From a virus: a DNA stretch of 64,000 nucleotides. Every line of letters begins with the position of its first letter. The first letter of the stretch is position 1. The position numbers and the translations under genes were made by a program. Below are positions 20,201 to 27,571 of the stretch, piece by piece. The stretch is from the IMG/VR virus record IMGVR_UViG_3300020205_000565, positions 1 to 64,000 of that record. The stretch is one strand, 5' to 3'. Below the pieces are notes generated by a model that was given only the letters and a program-made list of their open reading frames with translations, did not search any database and was not told the origin of the DNA.

Positions 20201-21938
20201 CATCGTTAGTTTCTTCAATCTCTTCCTCTATATTTTCCTCATCTAGTAATACCTTGTCGCCATTGCTAGGATCAATAAGTAGAGTAAAGTATGGGTTATA
20301 TCTTTTAAGTTCCCCATCTTCGTCTAACTCCACATTCATGTTTGTGTTCTGCTCCAAGTAAGTCATGTAAGGAACAGAGTCTATATTGAATGTACCATTA
20401 GGATTTCTAGAAAACACTGTAACATTTTTGTTGCTGTTAGCAAGTGGTAATGCTATAATACTCTTTCTATTAAATCCGTCAGGTTGTTTTAAGAAGACAC
20501 TCTTTAAAGTTTCGGCTGCGTCGCTTGCTGAAAGCATGAGGGGTTGACCCTCTAACTTAACATATATTGCTCCGCTACTTTTATCTAGACCATACTGGAT
20601 ATCTTTAACTGAGTTAAGTATGTATGTAGCAAGTATGTCAACCTTCTCTTTGTTGCTTAGAGGTTGGCCGTCAGTTTTATTAACGGATTTCGTTAACATT
20701 TCTGCTAGGTTTGTTGCAACTTCTTCTGATATATTTTTAGGCGCTACTAATACAGGGTACTTGGATAAAGCTGGAGTAACGTATACTCCTGAAAAAGCTC
20801 CCGGCTTTAATTTATCCTTACTATAGAAAGCAAAGCTTAACGGTTCATTTTTAAAAATTCTAGTTTGAAACGGAACCATTTCAGGATTCTTATCTACTAT
20901 AGCACCGTAGCTTCCTCCAGCAATAGAATACATGATGCTATTACCTTCTCTTGCTTTAATGTAATCATAAGCTTTCGCTAGTTGCTCAAATCCACCTCTT
21001 AGGTATTCTCTTGCTTCTTCAAGAGACATTCCTAAGTTCTTAGCTACCTCTGCAGCAGTTTGGGTATTGTTAACGTTATCTACATCGAATAACTTGTTAG
21101 GCCCTCTCTTAGGTAAGAATCGAGTATTGTAATAAGCTAAAGTTCCATTTTTGGTAACTTCTGCCTTATCGTTAAATCGAAGCTCGTTACCATTTTTGTC
21201 AACTAATACGTAGACAAAAGCATTATTATAGTCTTCGATTATATAGTCTTGATCAACACCAGATTCAATAACTTCTTTTACATTAGGGAAGGTATCGTTA
21301 ATAGCGATTTTATTATATCGCATCATCTTAACAAAGATTCCTCCAACTACTCCAGGGTATTCAGTTCCTTTTGCTAATATAGCTTTAGTAATTGTGCTAT
21401 ATATTTTCATTCTAGGATCTCTTGGTGAGCCGGGCTTACCAGATAATATCTCCTGCATACTTGTTGACACAGGATCAAATGGTTTTCTTGTCTCCTGATA
21501 GATCGTAGAATTAGCAGCATTTTTTTTTGCTACGTATTCTTGCTGTTGTTCTTTCTCAAGATCTTCTTTTACTTCAGCAAGGTTCTTAGCTGGATTAACA
21601 GTAACGCCTAAGTAATCTACTACGACTTGGAAACCTTTCTTATCGTCTCCTGCTAGTCTAGCTGTCTTATATAATTCAGCAATATCTAATCCTTGCTCAG
21701 GTAAGTTCTCAAGAGTACTATCTACTCCTAAAAGCTGTTTGATGAAAGGAAGGGATACTCTAGCATAGTCCAAAGCTAAGTTCTGGTTCTGCGTTGCAGT
21801 ATTAACTTGATTGTAGAGACCAGATAGATAATCTTTGAGATCAAAGTTATTCTTGTTATCTACATAAGTCAAAAGATCCTTCGCGATTTTAGTACGAAGG
21901 ATCCTTAATTGTTTATTACTTAGGGTACAGTTAATCAT
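8280..21938 (-). CDS. Giant fusion: SLOG-like domain, zincin, crAss-type virion RNA polymerase, SF1 helicase (4,552 residues)
   Basis: Domains in order: (1) residues about 750-960, a YspA/SLOG-like Rossmann module (NHSGGAYGGDTFWD, GGTNTAVQLGI, NFAGVGSRDIE); (2) a zincin motif HEAWH at 1250-1254; (3) an RNA polymerase with SGGDFDIDKMF, Asp2906, Asp2908 and Asp2910 being the metal-binding triad known from crAss-like phage gp66 and related double-psi-barrel polymerases, preceded by RIPVQGLNS; (4) an SF1 helicase with Walker A GYAGTGKT (Lys3859), Walker B LIIDESS, GDPAQLKPV, then HKSQGSTY and YVALSRA near 4250-4290. crAss gp66 is about 2,200 residues, so this protein is roughly twice as long. It is coupled to the upstream gene by TAATG. 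It probably enters the cell with the DNA to transcribe early genes. The polymerase and helicase calls are strong; virion location is inferred. Confidence 0.88.
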   Translation of the reverse strand: MINCTLSNKQLRILRTKIAKDLLTYVDNKNNFDLKDYLSGLYNQVNTATQNQNLALDYARVSLPFIKQLLGVDSTLENLPEQGLDIAELYKTARLAGDDKKGFQVVVDYLGVTVNPAKNLAEVKEDLEKEQQQEYVAKKNAANSTIYQETRKPFDPVSTSMQEILSGKPGSPRDPRMKIYSTITKAILAKGTEYPGVVGGIFVKMMRYNKIAINDTFPNVKEVIESGVDQDYIIEDYNNAFVYVLVDKNGNELRFNDKAEVTKNGTLAYYNTRFLPKRGPNKLFDVDNVNNTQTAAEVAKNLGMSLEEAREYLRGGFEQLAKAYDYIKAREGNSIMYSIAGGSYGAIVDKNPEMVPFQTRIFKNEPLSFAFYSKDKLKPGAFSGVYVTPALSKYPVLVAPKNISEEVATNLAEMLTKSVNKTDGQPLSNKEKVDILATYILNSVKDIQYGLDKSSGAIYVKLEGQPLMLSASDAAETLKSVFLKQPDGFNRKSIIALPLANSNKNVTVFSRNPNGTFNIDSVPYMTYLEQNTNMNVELDEDGELKRYNPYFTLLIDPSNGDKVLLDEENIEEEIEETNDEKVTKLRAQEQIDLRKAIPNIDDYPDTYGEKQGNMPGVLYGIYKVIYDKYDIIISRLQGTKPTDPRVADIERRKNLISLRERVDNETDQVTAVTVTYVRPFNYNELDAVKPIAQDSYIIKNHGEQKSFDINEYPDPYKAAEEWLDSKYNAELAALKETKPTTENKPEEFVNHSGGAYGGDTFWDLVGREFGVIQHRHYREKANTTLSKQLKAAGVQATVLTEEQMEAARDEVEKLLGKRYPNTTEGNLQVRNYYQVANSDSVFAVATLNKKGDAVTGGTNTAVQLGIKLNKPVYVWDITSESWTKWDGTKFTNTEVPTLTKNFAGVGSRDIESYPMPLEKDASGKVTKWGTTTDTGKYKGKEKEEAASRAIRKVYEKTFGKTKQAPKAAKEVNLPGSEAVKAFKSQIEGATKNDESLIKQRAERQEAVAAGELQVDFRGITALIGVRGKNIRKAFKELLAKGTPLSTINTIEAVLKKASTVYTPVGKDDMTLSLIDRTLKEIGKLDKSNISESELKDVVDSFLIQSPFYYQLGKSVNYDTELSILEGTKTPTDITPVEQKAEEVVQKIEAQQIFRRGRSSADSSALDDLMNDDDFINKNGKNKLGIQGNLKATREQIALAKTWYENSPLKEHIPFKVMFNAINTATKNGIARWDVNGITLFKGSDYSDLYHEAWHGFTQMFLTSVEREKLYDETRSNKGSFVAFDGSTVTFKEATEEQLEEYLAEDFREYMLGKGKKVLDKTPVKKNIFQKIFEFLKSLFGKTNADDVITNGNNNSYTNELYEKLRVGDLNQFTFDQANRVFTTLNKVVTTTTPQDKIGKSKLDYETSQLIGSTVDSLFVEAISKLNGGKTNVFTTAAIRTVKGRITVYKYVLQELTKQLENVYLDRADMEAKGLDTQDIDYELDTLAYAVKHFGKPDEVLKPTGVMKYHMETSKFMEFDDRQLTEMDKVDDSKLAIKNEFESKSGNEMSGKEKASSILLYTIRGLYAYKPDGTVRENRLGFPQLMDPNAAWNRIYNITDGSRNIQDVYNRLAEAAVDYPAIGQFLAKVGLPSNMETSSQELWTEITAILTMKRIPLMALRASFSTQMIEAVDPETGEVLMEGNKPIKEKVTTFKVTPTRAGGEYSKVGAKWDNHFAVAAPGKYITVGADNVNTLNIQAVAENFNRTLSINNLNTVFEFMEAIGMPLENNATVRKALSNKNNPTFKAIYDVHTTILYGIYPYNNKYAGANPIIIRKPSDIVKEYKVAIDDFKVSNKLSGVSIKYNTIQNFHLTWSDDFSDTTVSNAEGENQYEKSLRGTLMNMVDNINAAETLTDLTQEGVSNADDLSMNHLSTSRNPFMKASKIMRRLFDENGKKIVYESSYGDVVRAQIELLNMSGTSVEITNVKGLVNESGIASSNADETTKILQDFYMMMLYGVSEATRHSDKSTTYLYRLIATDPKGKALKHLIDLASFTQRSNSEAPSAGRIQFTKDLFEHLGAEYERIQKLKDGDPAGLATVGDKTYAEAGSEFVIFDKILDETTKTKIKKARTSSLSEPVLTKEDLEKYLNDPKRVELKNSIEQQIGNYLSGQVEEFEQSLADMGFYNNPQLADQVLNKMGVRSPQALTTERREQLLKDMAEAYVANSWVHTLETTLVFYGDPALFKDEADFFKRNSGLGATGGIPRTDIYMQEYINAKLAASSEAARLGFKPKKFGKTMTSAVMQDAKTQSVYYEEYLKEAIEFETDRLTKLKASKEQIAQTIAAITKRFSEYAGMTEGDGQGWINFDAYRALLMSLKKWSPVQESIYNKIVKGEEVTEDVLKFFPVKKMQYWGALKTEGLPVLGFHKFSLMPLIPNIIKGKNLDQLQAKMLEKGIDYALLKSGSKINSLTKNGTVDKFYNDSKSNTNKTLAINEEGFEFTPNEIFMDYFKDQLEVHDHFNEKVTFSTQLRKLIEDGLMENGVPTDWKTFDFADPWERIQAWEAASKEEKMSSKNYKRLIRYEANLEALVQLKKDKLVKEIGSDMKSLLDFVKKELTRQDLSDHEIDFIDYDGITKEPKQSLDLSFSADKIEKLLVAVIQKRLINQKITGETLVQVSGVGFENANNDMRNATEEEIQNYGTNGLTFYRKKADGSTAAMKIKIALQGGFKKLLYHPDVLALAKTGITPIQALNRLIKDENWLDKPINPNQEIYSKAFAKLDNTKGDTKLFVLKSELTPELMSQLTPNTKDGERVKGGEYHGIKILGDYYTHDTVKSKDGANLDIIVVDKVEDAEAQYQAYLAGGAKNFTGVSEIEPVDKNRSFVTLVAARIPVQGLNSMEFMEVFEFLPEEAGNIVILPAEIVAKSGGDFDIDKMFTMMPNISAKYKKISDKSIKAISEEFGRDVTREEINELEEKYADLDNEEAFTDEEVMILELVDNLSEEEITVKLDKSRKSVKGIENALIKDSVGILSMQENRIKLITPNGIDILKGIANDMAFIDRGEAPGGKRSPTEIFELGRNLYKHQSNSIGKAVLGIIAVANTFNTLFARTGLVMSKDRILTYKEDGTEVYADQTLYLPHNNIDGNISLSSAYSADLSNRVADIINQMINGAVDVAKDAWIFDIQGNKEVIPSLLFMIQAGVPIDQAIYFVSQPIIKEFLGKQRLLKSKFAVPIGQEDVGLFHRIEARNEILFNKENGFTNDPSKYLNKRLRGDNPIYDKTLIWELLNESAPKLEDYSKEELKKNLKKKEGEGYNELDRAVFSQFIMIQEMAGQITQLTQALKFDNDKTSTLLDARMKLEKMDNLTNGISAESIRRISEESPISAFKIQDFIIDRYHNLFPLRDSEQVNNMVQNIFRRQGDGKNLSFGIKKATGMDDETLQRTLRNDLMSFLFQRSYYKFNPATKSYQGKDVEVEIEDVKNLKAAARVKEGTLYVDRNQINSLFATKQYSKQSAWQFAAPVDNIVFDMYDPVTGKQLFTKFVFEREVLRSYPENSKENISTTPDYKKYLAHYKNQADEKYTPEYKAYESVLRDKALGNLNLHGHLFYGEKAYGRQIMQLKESNPDLFEKYSVLSNLEAVTKPYTTTTLTNLKFANTLYTADDLNIYHNNLQDLANPSVIKSTDPVENERISNLFQKFGLFSILQSGTDTRSTFSMVRAVPTEMSMALFEKPYKEFTEELKYDEIEQVLRDYQNTFVTSQYLRSNYLSKKIKNWATNPLLAKIADAEGNIPENVIYNLDPEALQRSIEAAAEAERAAEEAEARNVMVGGIPINLTQLGISFTPNDQQVEALNNIAEFISKGFDTTSKDITDNMYTLMGYAGTGKTSITKILLEYLRKRNISNDVTATTHKAKGVLSNAISRQTKTIHNVLALAPNIDPTQVDLEKLNMSIVADGAFPTDVLIIDESSFIGPDLFDFIKQRAEKNQQQVIFIGDPAQLKPVSEEDGNTVTLEKENSPVFKEVTNKSELTQVERQAGDNPLGPILDSIRNNMKSEFPTFGYKSEIIGNQGIVFTDSGKQFAKDVVKAFQSDSFKTNRNFVRAITYTNERVTILNEVIRKGLGYSEPYVVGEILMGYDNYNKNRQGVYSINNSVDYVVTNVEYVESKNVGEKALRDAGLNLQPMVMSGYNITLQDISDSKIKPVEVFILDNSNSEEQFKELGRQSEALAALGNKNRSLFKHWYDFMNSFALNRKVQGDKVDPKTGKLRTVLKKTLDYGYAHTIHKSQGSTYTNIFVDLDTIDISKDAEERNQMKYVALSRATNIAYAFTNKAEGVTPSIDFNNDFDNKTLVPSETGKLYKTEEDIASSKLLSILEDNVTGLRTFRYALDKVSGTAGKGVLTEETARIIRQDYPNALMIFNDFLNLKGNTAGTNSVWRALGDNGFGLSTKVGPSPTKVGSDKINMSDALTDETLDNNKEMIDEAIKDIKEYLAEPGPQKYLVFDDFGYGQYMIGYVENAPTISRPTLKGTAPQTFLYLSEQLYRNFGYINPHYLLLPQGRAVVQEGQPITDDEIIEQNKKC

Positions 21939-24900
21939 TATTCGCAGCCAAATGAGTTAGTAAATTCATCATCTATATCTTCGGCAGAATTGTTCTTCGC
22001 CTTTTCCATATCTTCTTTGATAACATCGGTATTGTTGATGTCTGTTGCTGTCTCCATATTAGAATTGGAGTTCTGTTTTTCATCTGCCGTTATGGTAACA
22101 GTTGGTTCAAGCTTCTCAGTACCAGCACGATACATGTACTCGGCACCATTTTCGAATTCGTCATTTGTGATATTCATAACTTCGTCTGAATTAAGTCGTT
22201 TGAATTTAACGGTCCCATTAGTAGTGTTCTTTCCGAGAATTTGTACAATACCGCTTCGGCCGTACGTTTTTCTATCTTTCATTACCACTAAATCGTTCTT
22301 CTCTACTTCTTCAAAGGTAGGAATTTTTGAGGACAATTCCTGCATTTTTCTGTCCATAAGTTCTTTAAATTCTTCAGCAGTCATGTTCTCATCCTCAAGA
22401 ACTAAAGAACTAGTTTCAGTATTGATGTCATCAAGTTCCTCCATAGATTTAGCATTCTCAATGCTCTCTCTTACTTTGCCTTTGTACTTCTCTTTAAGAG
22501 TTGTAGCTTTAGCTTTTCCTGTAAGTACATCTACAATAGGGGAATCAATCTCTAGGATCTGGATGCTTCTTTTAACCTTTGTTTTCTTAGCGGCTGTCTC
22601 GTATGCTCGTATTCTAGCTACGGCATCTTTACCGGCTTTATCAACAATAACATTATCATTAGTGTGGATAAGTACCATATCTGCCTTCTGAGCAAATCTA
22701 CCAATAGTTGTAACTACAGTATCTCCCGCGTTAACAGCGGCTTCCATTTTAGCTAAAGCATCGTCGTAAATCTTTTCGGCTAATTTCTTATCCTTCACGA
22801 ACATCTTATACATGACTGTATCTATCTTCTCGCCCTTAAGATCAACGCCGTTATCGGCCATAGCTTCTGCTAGTAAGGTGTCTCCGTTAATAACGCCTTC
22901 TTTCAGGCTATCTACATCATCTACGCTACTTGCTAAAGTGGTGTATATTAAAAGACCTTTAAACTTATCCTTAAGTTTAGACTTAGGTTTTCCACCCTTC
23001 TTATGTAGTTCTATAGCCGCAAGTGCCTCAGCTTCAGTACTTAATGCAATTCCTATAATCTCTCCATCTTTTGTTACATCTATAATACCATTATCATAAG
23101 TAGTGACTTCATAACCGTCTACCATTTTCTTAGATACTACGTTAGACGTACTCGTACTTGTAGGAGTACCTGTGAGATTATTTCTTTTATTATAACCTTC
23201 GATAACCTTTTTAGCTCTTTCACTTTGTTTAATAAACTTTGTAATCGCGCTATCTGGGATAATTGGTTTATTATTAGTAATCTGCTCTTGGTTAAATATC
23301 TTAAGTTCTGCACGTAATATCGTTTGCAGATCTTTCGGCATATCGTTGAATGGTGTATCTACAGTAATTGCAGCAGCCCCAGTATCAGTTGGAGTAATTC
23401 CTGTGTCATCCGTGCTACCTATAATAGGATTGTTTTCAACCTTATTAGAAATAATACCAATGGCCTCAGTTAAAGCTGTATTAGAAGAACTGTTAACAAA
23501 TCCTAATATCTTAGCTATGAATTGTCTGATTCCATCTAAGACCTCCTGCCACATATTCTTGTTTGTATTCTTATAAGGAATAGCTTCTAGTTCCATCTGA
23601 GCAACCGGATTGGTTAATGCTTCAGATAAAAAGGCTTGTGGACTAGACAACATAAATCTAAACATTGCCTGCAGATTAGGATCCTTTATAGAATCTTTAT
23701 TTGCTTCATAATATTCTCTTGCCGCATCCATAAGATTTGTAGTAGCCTTACTAAACTTGTCGTCTAATAATCCTTCATCTACAACTTTTTGAATCATCGG
23801 ATTTAATACAGAGTATTCTAAAGATACCTGAGCTTCGCCATAGTCCTTTGAAGAATATCTTAAATCTATCGTTATACCCGCAGTTTTAGAATACGTAAAT
23901 GCTTTAGATGCAGTAGAAGCAATTTCTATTTGATCTGTATCTTTAACCGTAGTCAGCATTCGTCGTGCTAATGCTTTGGCCCCAGGCTTACTAAACTTAT
24001 TCTTAATGATATAGTTTAGTAAGTCTTTAGTTGCCACCATTTGACTCTTAAGCTTAGGATCTAATCCTAGAGCTTTCATAAAGTCTTTGTATGTTCTAGT
24101 ATCGTCTTTTTCTGTAAAGTCGTAAGGTCTTTGGAAAGACTCTGCACCTTCCTCAGCAATTTGTTTTCCTGCTAACGTAAATCCATTAGCCTCTTCAAAC
24201 TCTTCTAAGAATTCTAAGATTTCTCTATATTTAAGACTACTTGGTTCAATAGCTTTTTTACTACCAGCATCTATAAACACAGAAGGAATACTTTCTCCCT
24301 TTACAAGTTTATCAATTTCCTCTGGCATAAAGAATACATTGAACTTTGTATAGATCTCACTAAGAAGTTTGTTAGTTTGCATACGAGCACTATAAGTGTT
24401 CCAAGCTTCCTCTAACTTCTTAGCTGCAATTTCTTGTGCAGCTTTAGCAGCAGCACTAAACTTTTTAGACGCTTCTGCAAAATACATAGGATCGTTAAGT
24501 AAGTTAACGTTCATACTAGCTGCTCTTGCATCTACTCCTAATTCTAAATAATCTTCTAAGTATGAGAATACTCTATCTACATCTGTAGATATAATAGGTT
24601 GGCCACCGTCTTCTGAATTCTCAGCAAGTACTTTTAAATACTCTTCTAGGTCAGCCTTAAGTTCTTTTTTAAAATAGTCTACACTACGAGAAGCTGGATC
24701 CGATCCTTCAAAGTCTATTTCTAGCTGTTGAGCACTCGTTCCTATCCCTTTTAAAGTCTTAGCGTTTATACTAACAACTTTAGTTTTTACTTCCCCGTTC
24801 TTATCAGTATACTGGATCGTTACTTTGGTATTTGTCTTTTTAATTACTTTACCAGAAATAGGTAATCCAGATTTTGGTTGGTAACTAACTGTTGAACCTA

Positions 24901-27571
24901 CCGCAATACTTTCATTTGTTGTAACATCATTTTTAATTTCATCAGTTCTTTCTGTACTAGTTGCAGCTTTACGAGCTCTCTCTACCTCAAGACCATGATT
25001 GATCATGCTGTTCTTAATACGCTCTAAAGAATCAAACTGCTTTTGTTTCTTAGCAGAAATCTCTTTCTGTTTAGCATCACCTTGAGCATAGATCTTAATT
25101 TCATCTTTAAGTGTCTCAAGCTCTGCATCTAATTGAACCTCATTAAAAATACTTGTTATTCTTCCCGCTTTAGCTTTTGCTAATACAGGATCTGCTGCCA
25201 CAGCCTCCAGCAAGGAAGCCATACGACTTTGTGCTCTGTCATATGTATATTCATTATATATAGCCTGTTTTCTAGCTTCTTCAAATCCAAAGTAATCTAA
25301 TCTTTCGACAAAATCTTCAGCCTCTGCCGAAAATGGATTTTTAATGCTAGAATATTTTTCGTGACGAGCTTTAATATCATTAGTTTTCTTTAGGATAGAA
25401 TCTAATCTTCCTCTTAGATCTTTATTAAACTCATCTTTATTTCCCGACTCTGACGTATAACCAAATGCTTGAGAAAGCTCGTCATCATTTAGTTTCTGGT
25501 AATCTTCAATTTGATTTGTAAATAAATCAACATACCCTTTATCTAAAAGGGTTTGTACATTACTAAATATTGAATCTTGTACCGCGTCCCCGTGTTCTTT
25601 TTTATCGCCGTTTGCTTCAGCACGATCCATAATTTCTGAAAAGTCTTTCTGAGCTTTAATGTTAGCGCTCATAGGATCAAATACTTTTTTAGGATCTGCC
25701 GCAACATCATTCATGAAGCTCGTGATCTTAGCTCGTTCTGTTTCTCTTTCAGCTTTTTGTCTAGCGTATGCCTCAGGATTTTTACGTTTATTATAAATAT
25801 CTTGTGCAAGTTGTGGAGCAGCCTGTGTAAGAAGAGACTGTGGTCCTTGTACCAAACCTCCCATTAAGAAACCTGATAAGAATGTTTCAGCTCCTTGTCC
25901 ACTTAACTGTGATCCAAATCCTTCAGATAACATTTGCTTATAATAAGCTGTTCCAGCTATCTCCGGGCTAATGTATGAGTTAACATAGTAATCGGTCATA
26001 GCCTTAGAGATAGACTCTTGATATGATTCTTGTAAACCTTCTGCTAAGTTAGCTGCCATATAACGCATACCATTCTTAGCTAAGTTTGCTGGCTTAAACT
26101 GATTAATAGTATGCTTAACATACTTTTTAGTAAACCAGCTCCTAGGGTTAGCTGTATCTATAAATCCTGAAAATTTATTCTTTCCTGCTTTCTGAACTAC
26201 ATTTTCTACCATTGTGCCTAAACCACCTTTAGTAAGTTCTCTAAATGGTTTAAATCCGCCTAGGGCTTTTTCAAATACAATCTTGTTAGAAAAAAATATA
26301 GCAGGTACGTTAGCAAGTGTTGTATTAACTCCAGCCTTCTTAGCTTGAGCCATAATATTATTAAGGTCATCTCCTACTGGAGCTTGTCCTGTTTCGCTAA
26401 TGTGATTTTGAATTAGTTTATCAAATGTTTCATTCTGAACCATTCCTCCTTCTAAACGTGATTCTGCTAAAGCTGTATTCATCATACGGATATCCCTATA
26501 GAATGCTCCAAATGTTTTAGACGTTTTAGCAAAGTCCGTCATCTTATCAAAACCATTTGCTCCAGTACGTAAGTTTTTTACAGTCTCCGTTAAGTCACCA
26601 AAAGGATTTACAAAGTTACCTACGCCATTCCAAAACTTCCGTGCTCCATTAACATCATTAAGTGAGTTACTGGCAGTACTTAATGAATGACCAACCTGTT
26701 CAACAGTTTTACTATTTTTAATTGCATCCGCAGACTTATCAGCAATATTACCCAAGTCTTTAAGTCTATCAAAATTCTTTGCTGTACGCAGTAATGCTAC
26801 TTCACCTAAAGCCCCTTCAGTAAGAGCTGTTGCTCCCCATAACGCTACTTCCTCTGCTACAATTTCTCCAATAACTCCAAAGGTATATGCAGAGTTTGCA
26901 AACTGATTAGTTACAAATCCTCCTACACCTCCTCGAGTTGATGCAGCAATCCCCATTGCTTTAGACATTTCTCTAGCTGCTTTTGTATCTCCGTTTGCAT
27001 TTAATGAGAATAGATCATCCCAGTTATTAAATGTTTGTGATGCCCCAATACCAGCAAGTCCCATCCATTGTCCTGCAGCTCTACTAAAATCATCAGTCCA
27101 AGTACTATTTTTATTATAGTATGCTTCGTTATCTGCAGATGGATTCCAACCTAACTCTTTAAACTTAGGGTGGTTATAGTATCGATCAAAATTAAATTGT
27201 TTTCCTGTTCCGCTTGCTATTCCCCAAACCTTTGCTTGTTCAAGACCTCTGACTTGAGGATATGCTCCAGGCTGATAGTTATTAGCAATAAGTTTATTAA
27301 CATAATCAGACGTACCCGCAGCTTTACTAGGTGGAGCTTGGTTAAAATTAGCGTAGCCACTTTTATACGGTTCGTAAGCATTGGTGCCTAAGTTCTGTGG
27401 TATTCCATTAGGTATTTGTTTACCCATAGATGTTCCCATTATTTGACTAATGCCCGAATGAATCCTTGGCATATTTTGATCTATGTAACTTTTAGCATTA
27501 GCTAAAGCACCTAGATATTGATCTATTGGATCTTGTTTAACATCCGGTTGTATATCAGAAGCAAATCTCAT
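21938..27571 (-). CDS. Giant virion cargo/ejection-type protein (1,877 residues)
   Basis: The N-terminal 600 residues contain Gly/Ala-rich and hydrophobic stretches (about residues 200-265, and GAETFLSGFLMGGLVQG near 560). These resemble membrane-interacting regions of phage internal proteins. The centre is charged and helical. Near residue 890 a short beta-rich segment (VSYQPKSGLPISGKVI) and near 1,770 another (YGRSGIVQILGK) look like SH3/KOW-type barrels. Near residue 1,600 is an unrecognised alpha/beta region (NAGDTVVTTIGRFAQKADMV). Both ends are coupled to neighbours by TAATG. It lies between two crAss-type cargo genes, so a role in ejection or envelope passage is likely. No catalytic motif is recognised. 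Confidence 0.6.
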   Translation of the reverse strand: MRFASDIQPDVKQDPIDQYLGALANAKSYIDQNMPRIHSGISQIMGTSMGKQIPNGIPQNLGTNAYEPYKSGYANFNQAPPSKAAGTSDYVNKLIANNYQPGAYPQVRGLEQAKVWGIASGTGKQFNFDRYYNHPKFKELGWNPSADNEAYYNKNSTWTDDFSRAAGQWMGLAGIGASQTFNNWDDLFSLNANGDTKAAREMSKAMGIAASTRGGVGGFVTNQFANSAYTFGVIGEIVAEEVALWGATALTEGALGEVALLRTAKNFDRLKDLGNIADKSADAIKNSKTVEQVGHSLSTASNSLNDVNGARKFWNGVGNFVNPFGDLTETVKNLRTGANGFDKMTDFAKTSKTFGAFYRDIRMMNTALAESRLEGGMVQNETFDKLIQNHISETGQAPVGDDLNNIMAQAKKAGVNTTLANVPAIFFSNKIVFEKALGGFKPFRELTKGGLGTMVENVVQKAGKNKFSGFIDTANPRSWFTKKYVKHTINQFKPANLAKNGMRYMAANLAEGLQESYQESISKAMTDYYVNSYISPEIAGTAYYKQMLSEGFGSQLSGQGAETFLSGFLMGGLVQGPQSLLTQAAPQLAQDIYNKRKNPEAYARQKAERETERAKITSFMNDVAADPKKVFDPMSANIKAQKDFSEIMDRAEANGDKKEHGDAVQDSIFSNVQTLLDKGYVDLFTNQIEDYQKLNDDELSQAFGYTSESGNKDEFNKDLRGRLDSILKKTNDIKARHEKYSSIKNPFSAEAEDFVERLDYFGFEEARKQAIYNEYTYDRAQSRMASLLEAVAADPVLAKAKAGRITSIFNEVQLDAELETLKDEIKIYAQGDAKQKEISAKKQKQFDSLERIKNSMINHGLEVERARKAATSTERTDEIKNDVTTNESIAVGSTVSYQPKSGLPISGKVIKKTNTKVTIQYTDKNGEVKTKVVSINAKTLKGIGTSAQQLEIDFEGSDPASRSVDYFKKELKADLEEYLKVLAENSEDGGQPIISTDVDRVFSYLEDYLELGVDARAASMNVNLLNDPMYFAEASKKFSAAAKAAQEIAAKKLEEAWNTYSARMQTNKLLSEIYTKFNVFFMPEEIDKLVKGESIPSVFIDAGSKKAIEPSSLKYREILEFLEEFEEANGFTLAGKQIAEEGAESFQRPYDFTEKDDTRTYKDFMKALGLDPKLKSQMVATKDLLNYIIKNKFSKPGAKALARRMLTTVKDTDQIEIASTASKAFTYSKTAGITIDLRYSSKDYGEAQVSLEYSVLNPMIQKVVDEGLLDDKFSKATTNLMDAAREYYEANKDSIKDPNLQAMFRFMLSSPQAFLSEALTNPVAQMELEAIPYKNTNKNMWQEVLDGIRQFIAKILGFVNSSSNTALTEAIGIISNKVENNPIIGSTDDTGITPTDTGAAAITVDTPFNDMPKDLQTILRAELKIFNQEQITNNKPIIPDSAITKFIKQSERAKKVIEGYNKRNNLTGTPTSTSTSNVVSKKMVDGYEVTTYDNGIIDVTKDGEIIGIALSTEAEALAAIELHKKGGKPKSKLKDKFKGLLIYTTLASSVDDVDSLKEGVINGDTLLAEAMADNGVDLKGEKIDTVMYKMFVKDKKLAEKIYDDALAKMEAAVNAGDTVVTTIGRFAQKADMVLIHTNDNVIVDKAGKDAVARIRAYETAAKKTKVKRSIQILEIDSPIVDVLTGKAKATTLKEKYKGKVRESIENAKSMEELDDINTETSSLVLEDENMTAEEFKELMDRKMQELSSKIPTFEEVEKNDLVVMKDRKTYGRSGIVQILGKNTTNGTVKFKRLNSDEVMNITNDEFENGAEYMYRAGTEKLEPTVTITADEKQNSNSNMETATDINNTDVIKEDMEKAKNNSAEDIDDEFTNSFGCE

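Noticed and set aside
8280-21938. Assembly artefact joining separate genes into one 4,552-residue frame
   Set aside because: The frame is continuous with uniform composition, domain order agrees with polymerase followed by accessory domains, and flanking genes have the same tight spacing as elsewhere.
21990-22691. 233-residue plus-strand open frame rich in Ser, Leu, Phe and Val
   Set aside because: It mirrors charged codons of the 1,877-residue gene; hydrophobic composition is a by-product of reading AT-rich coding DNA backwards.
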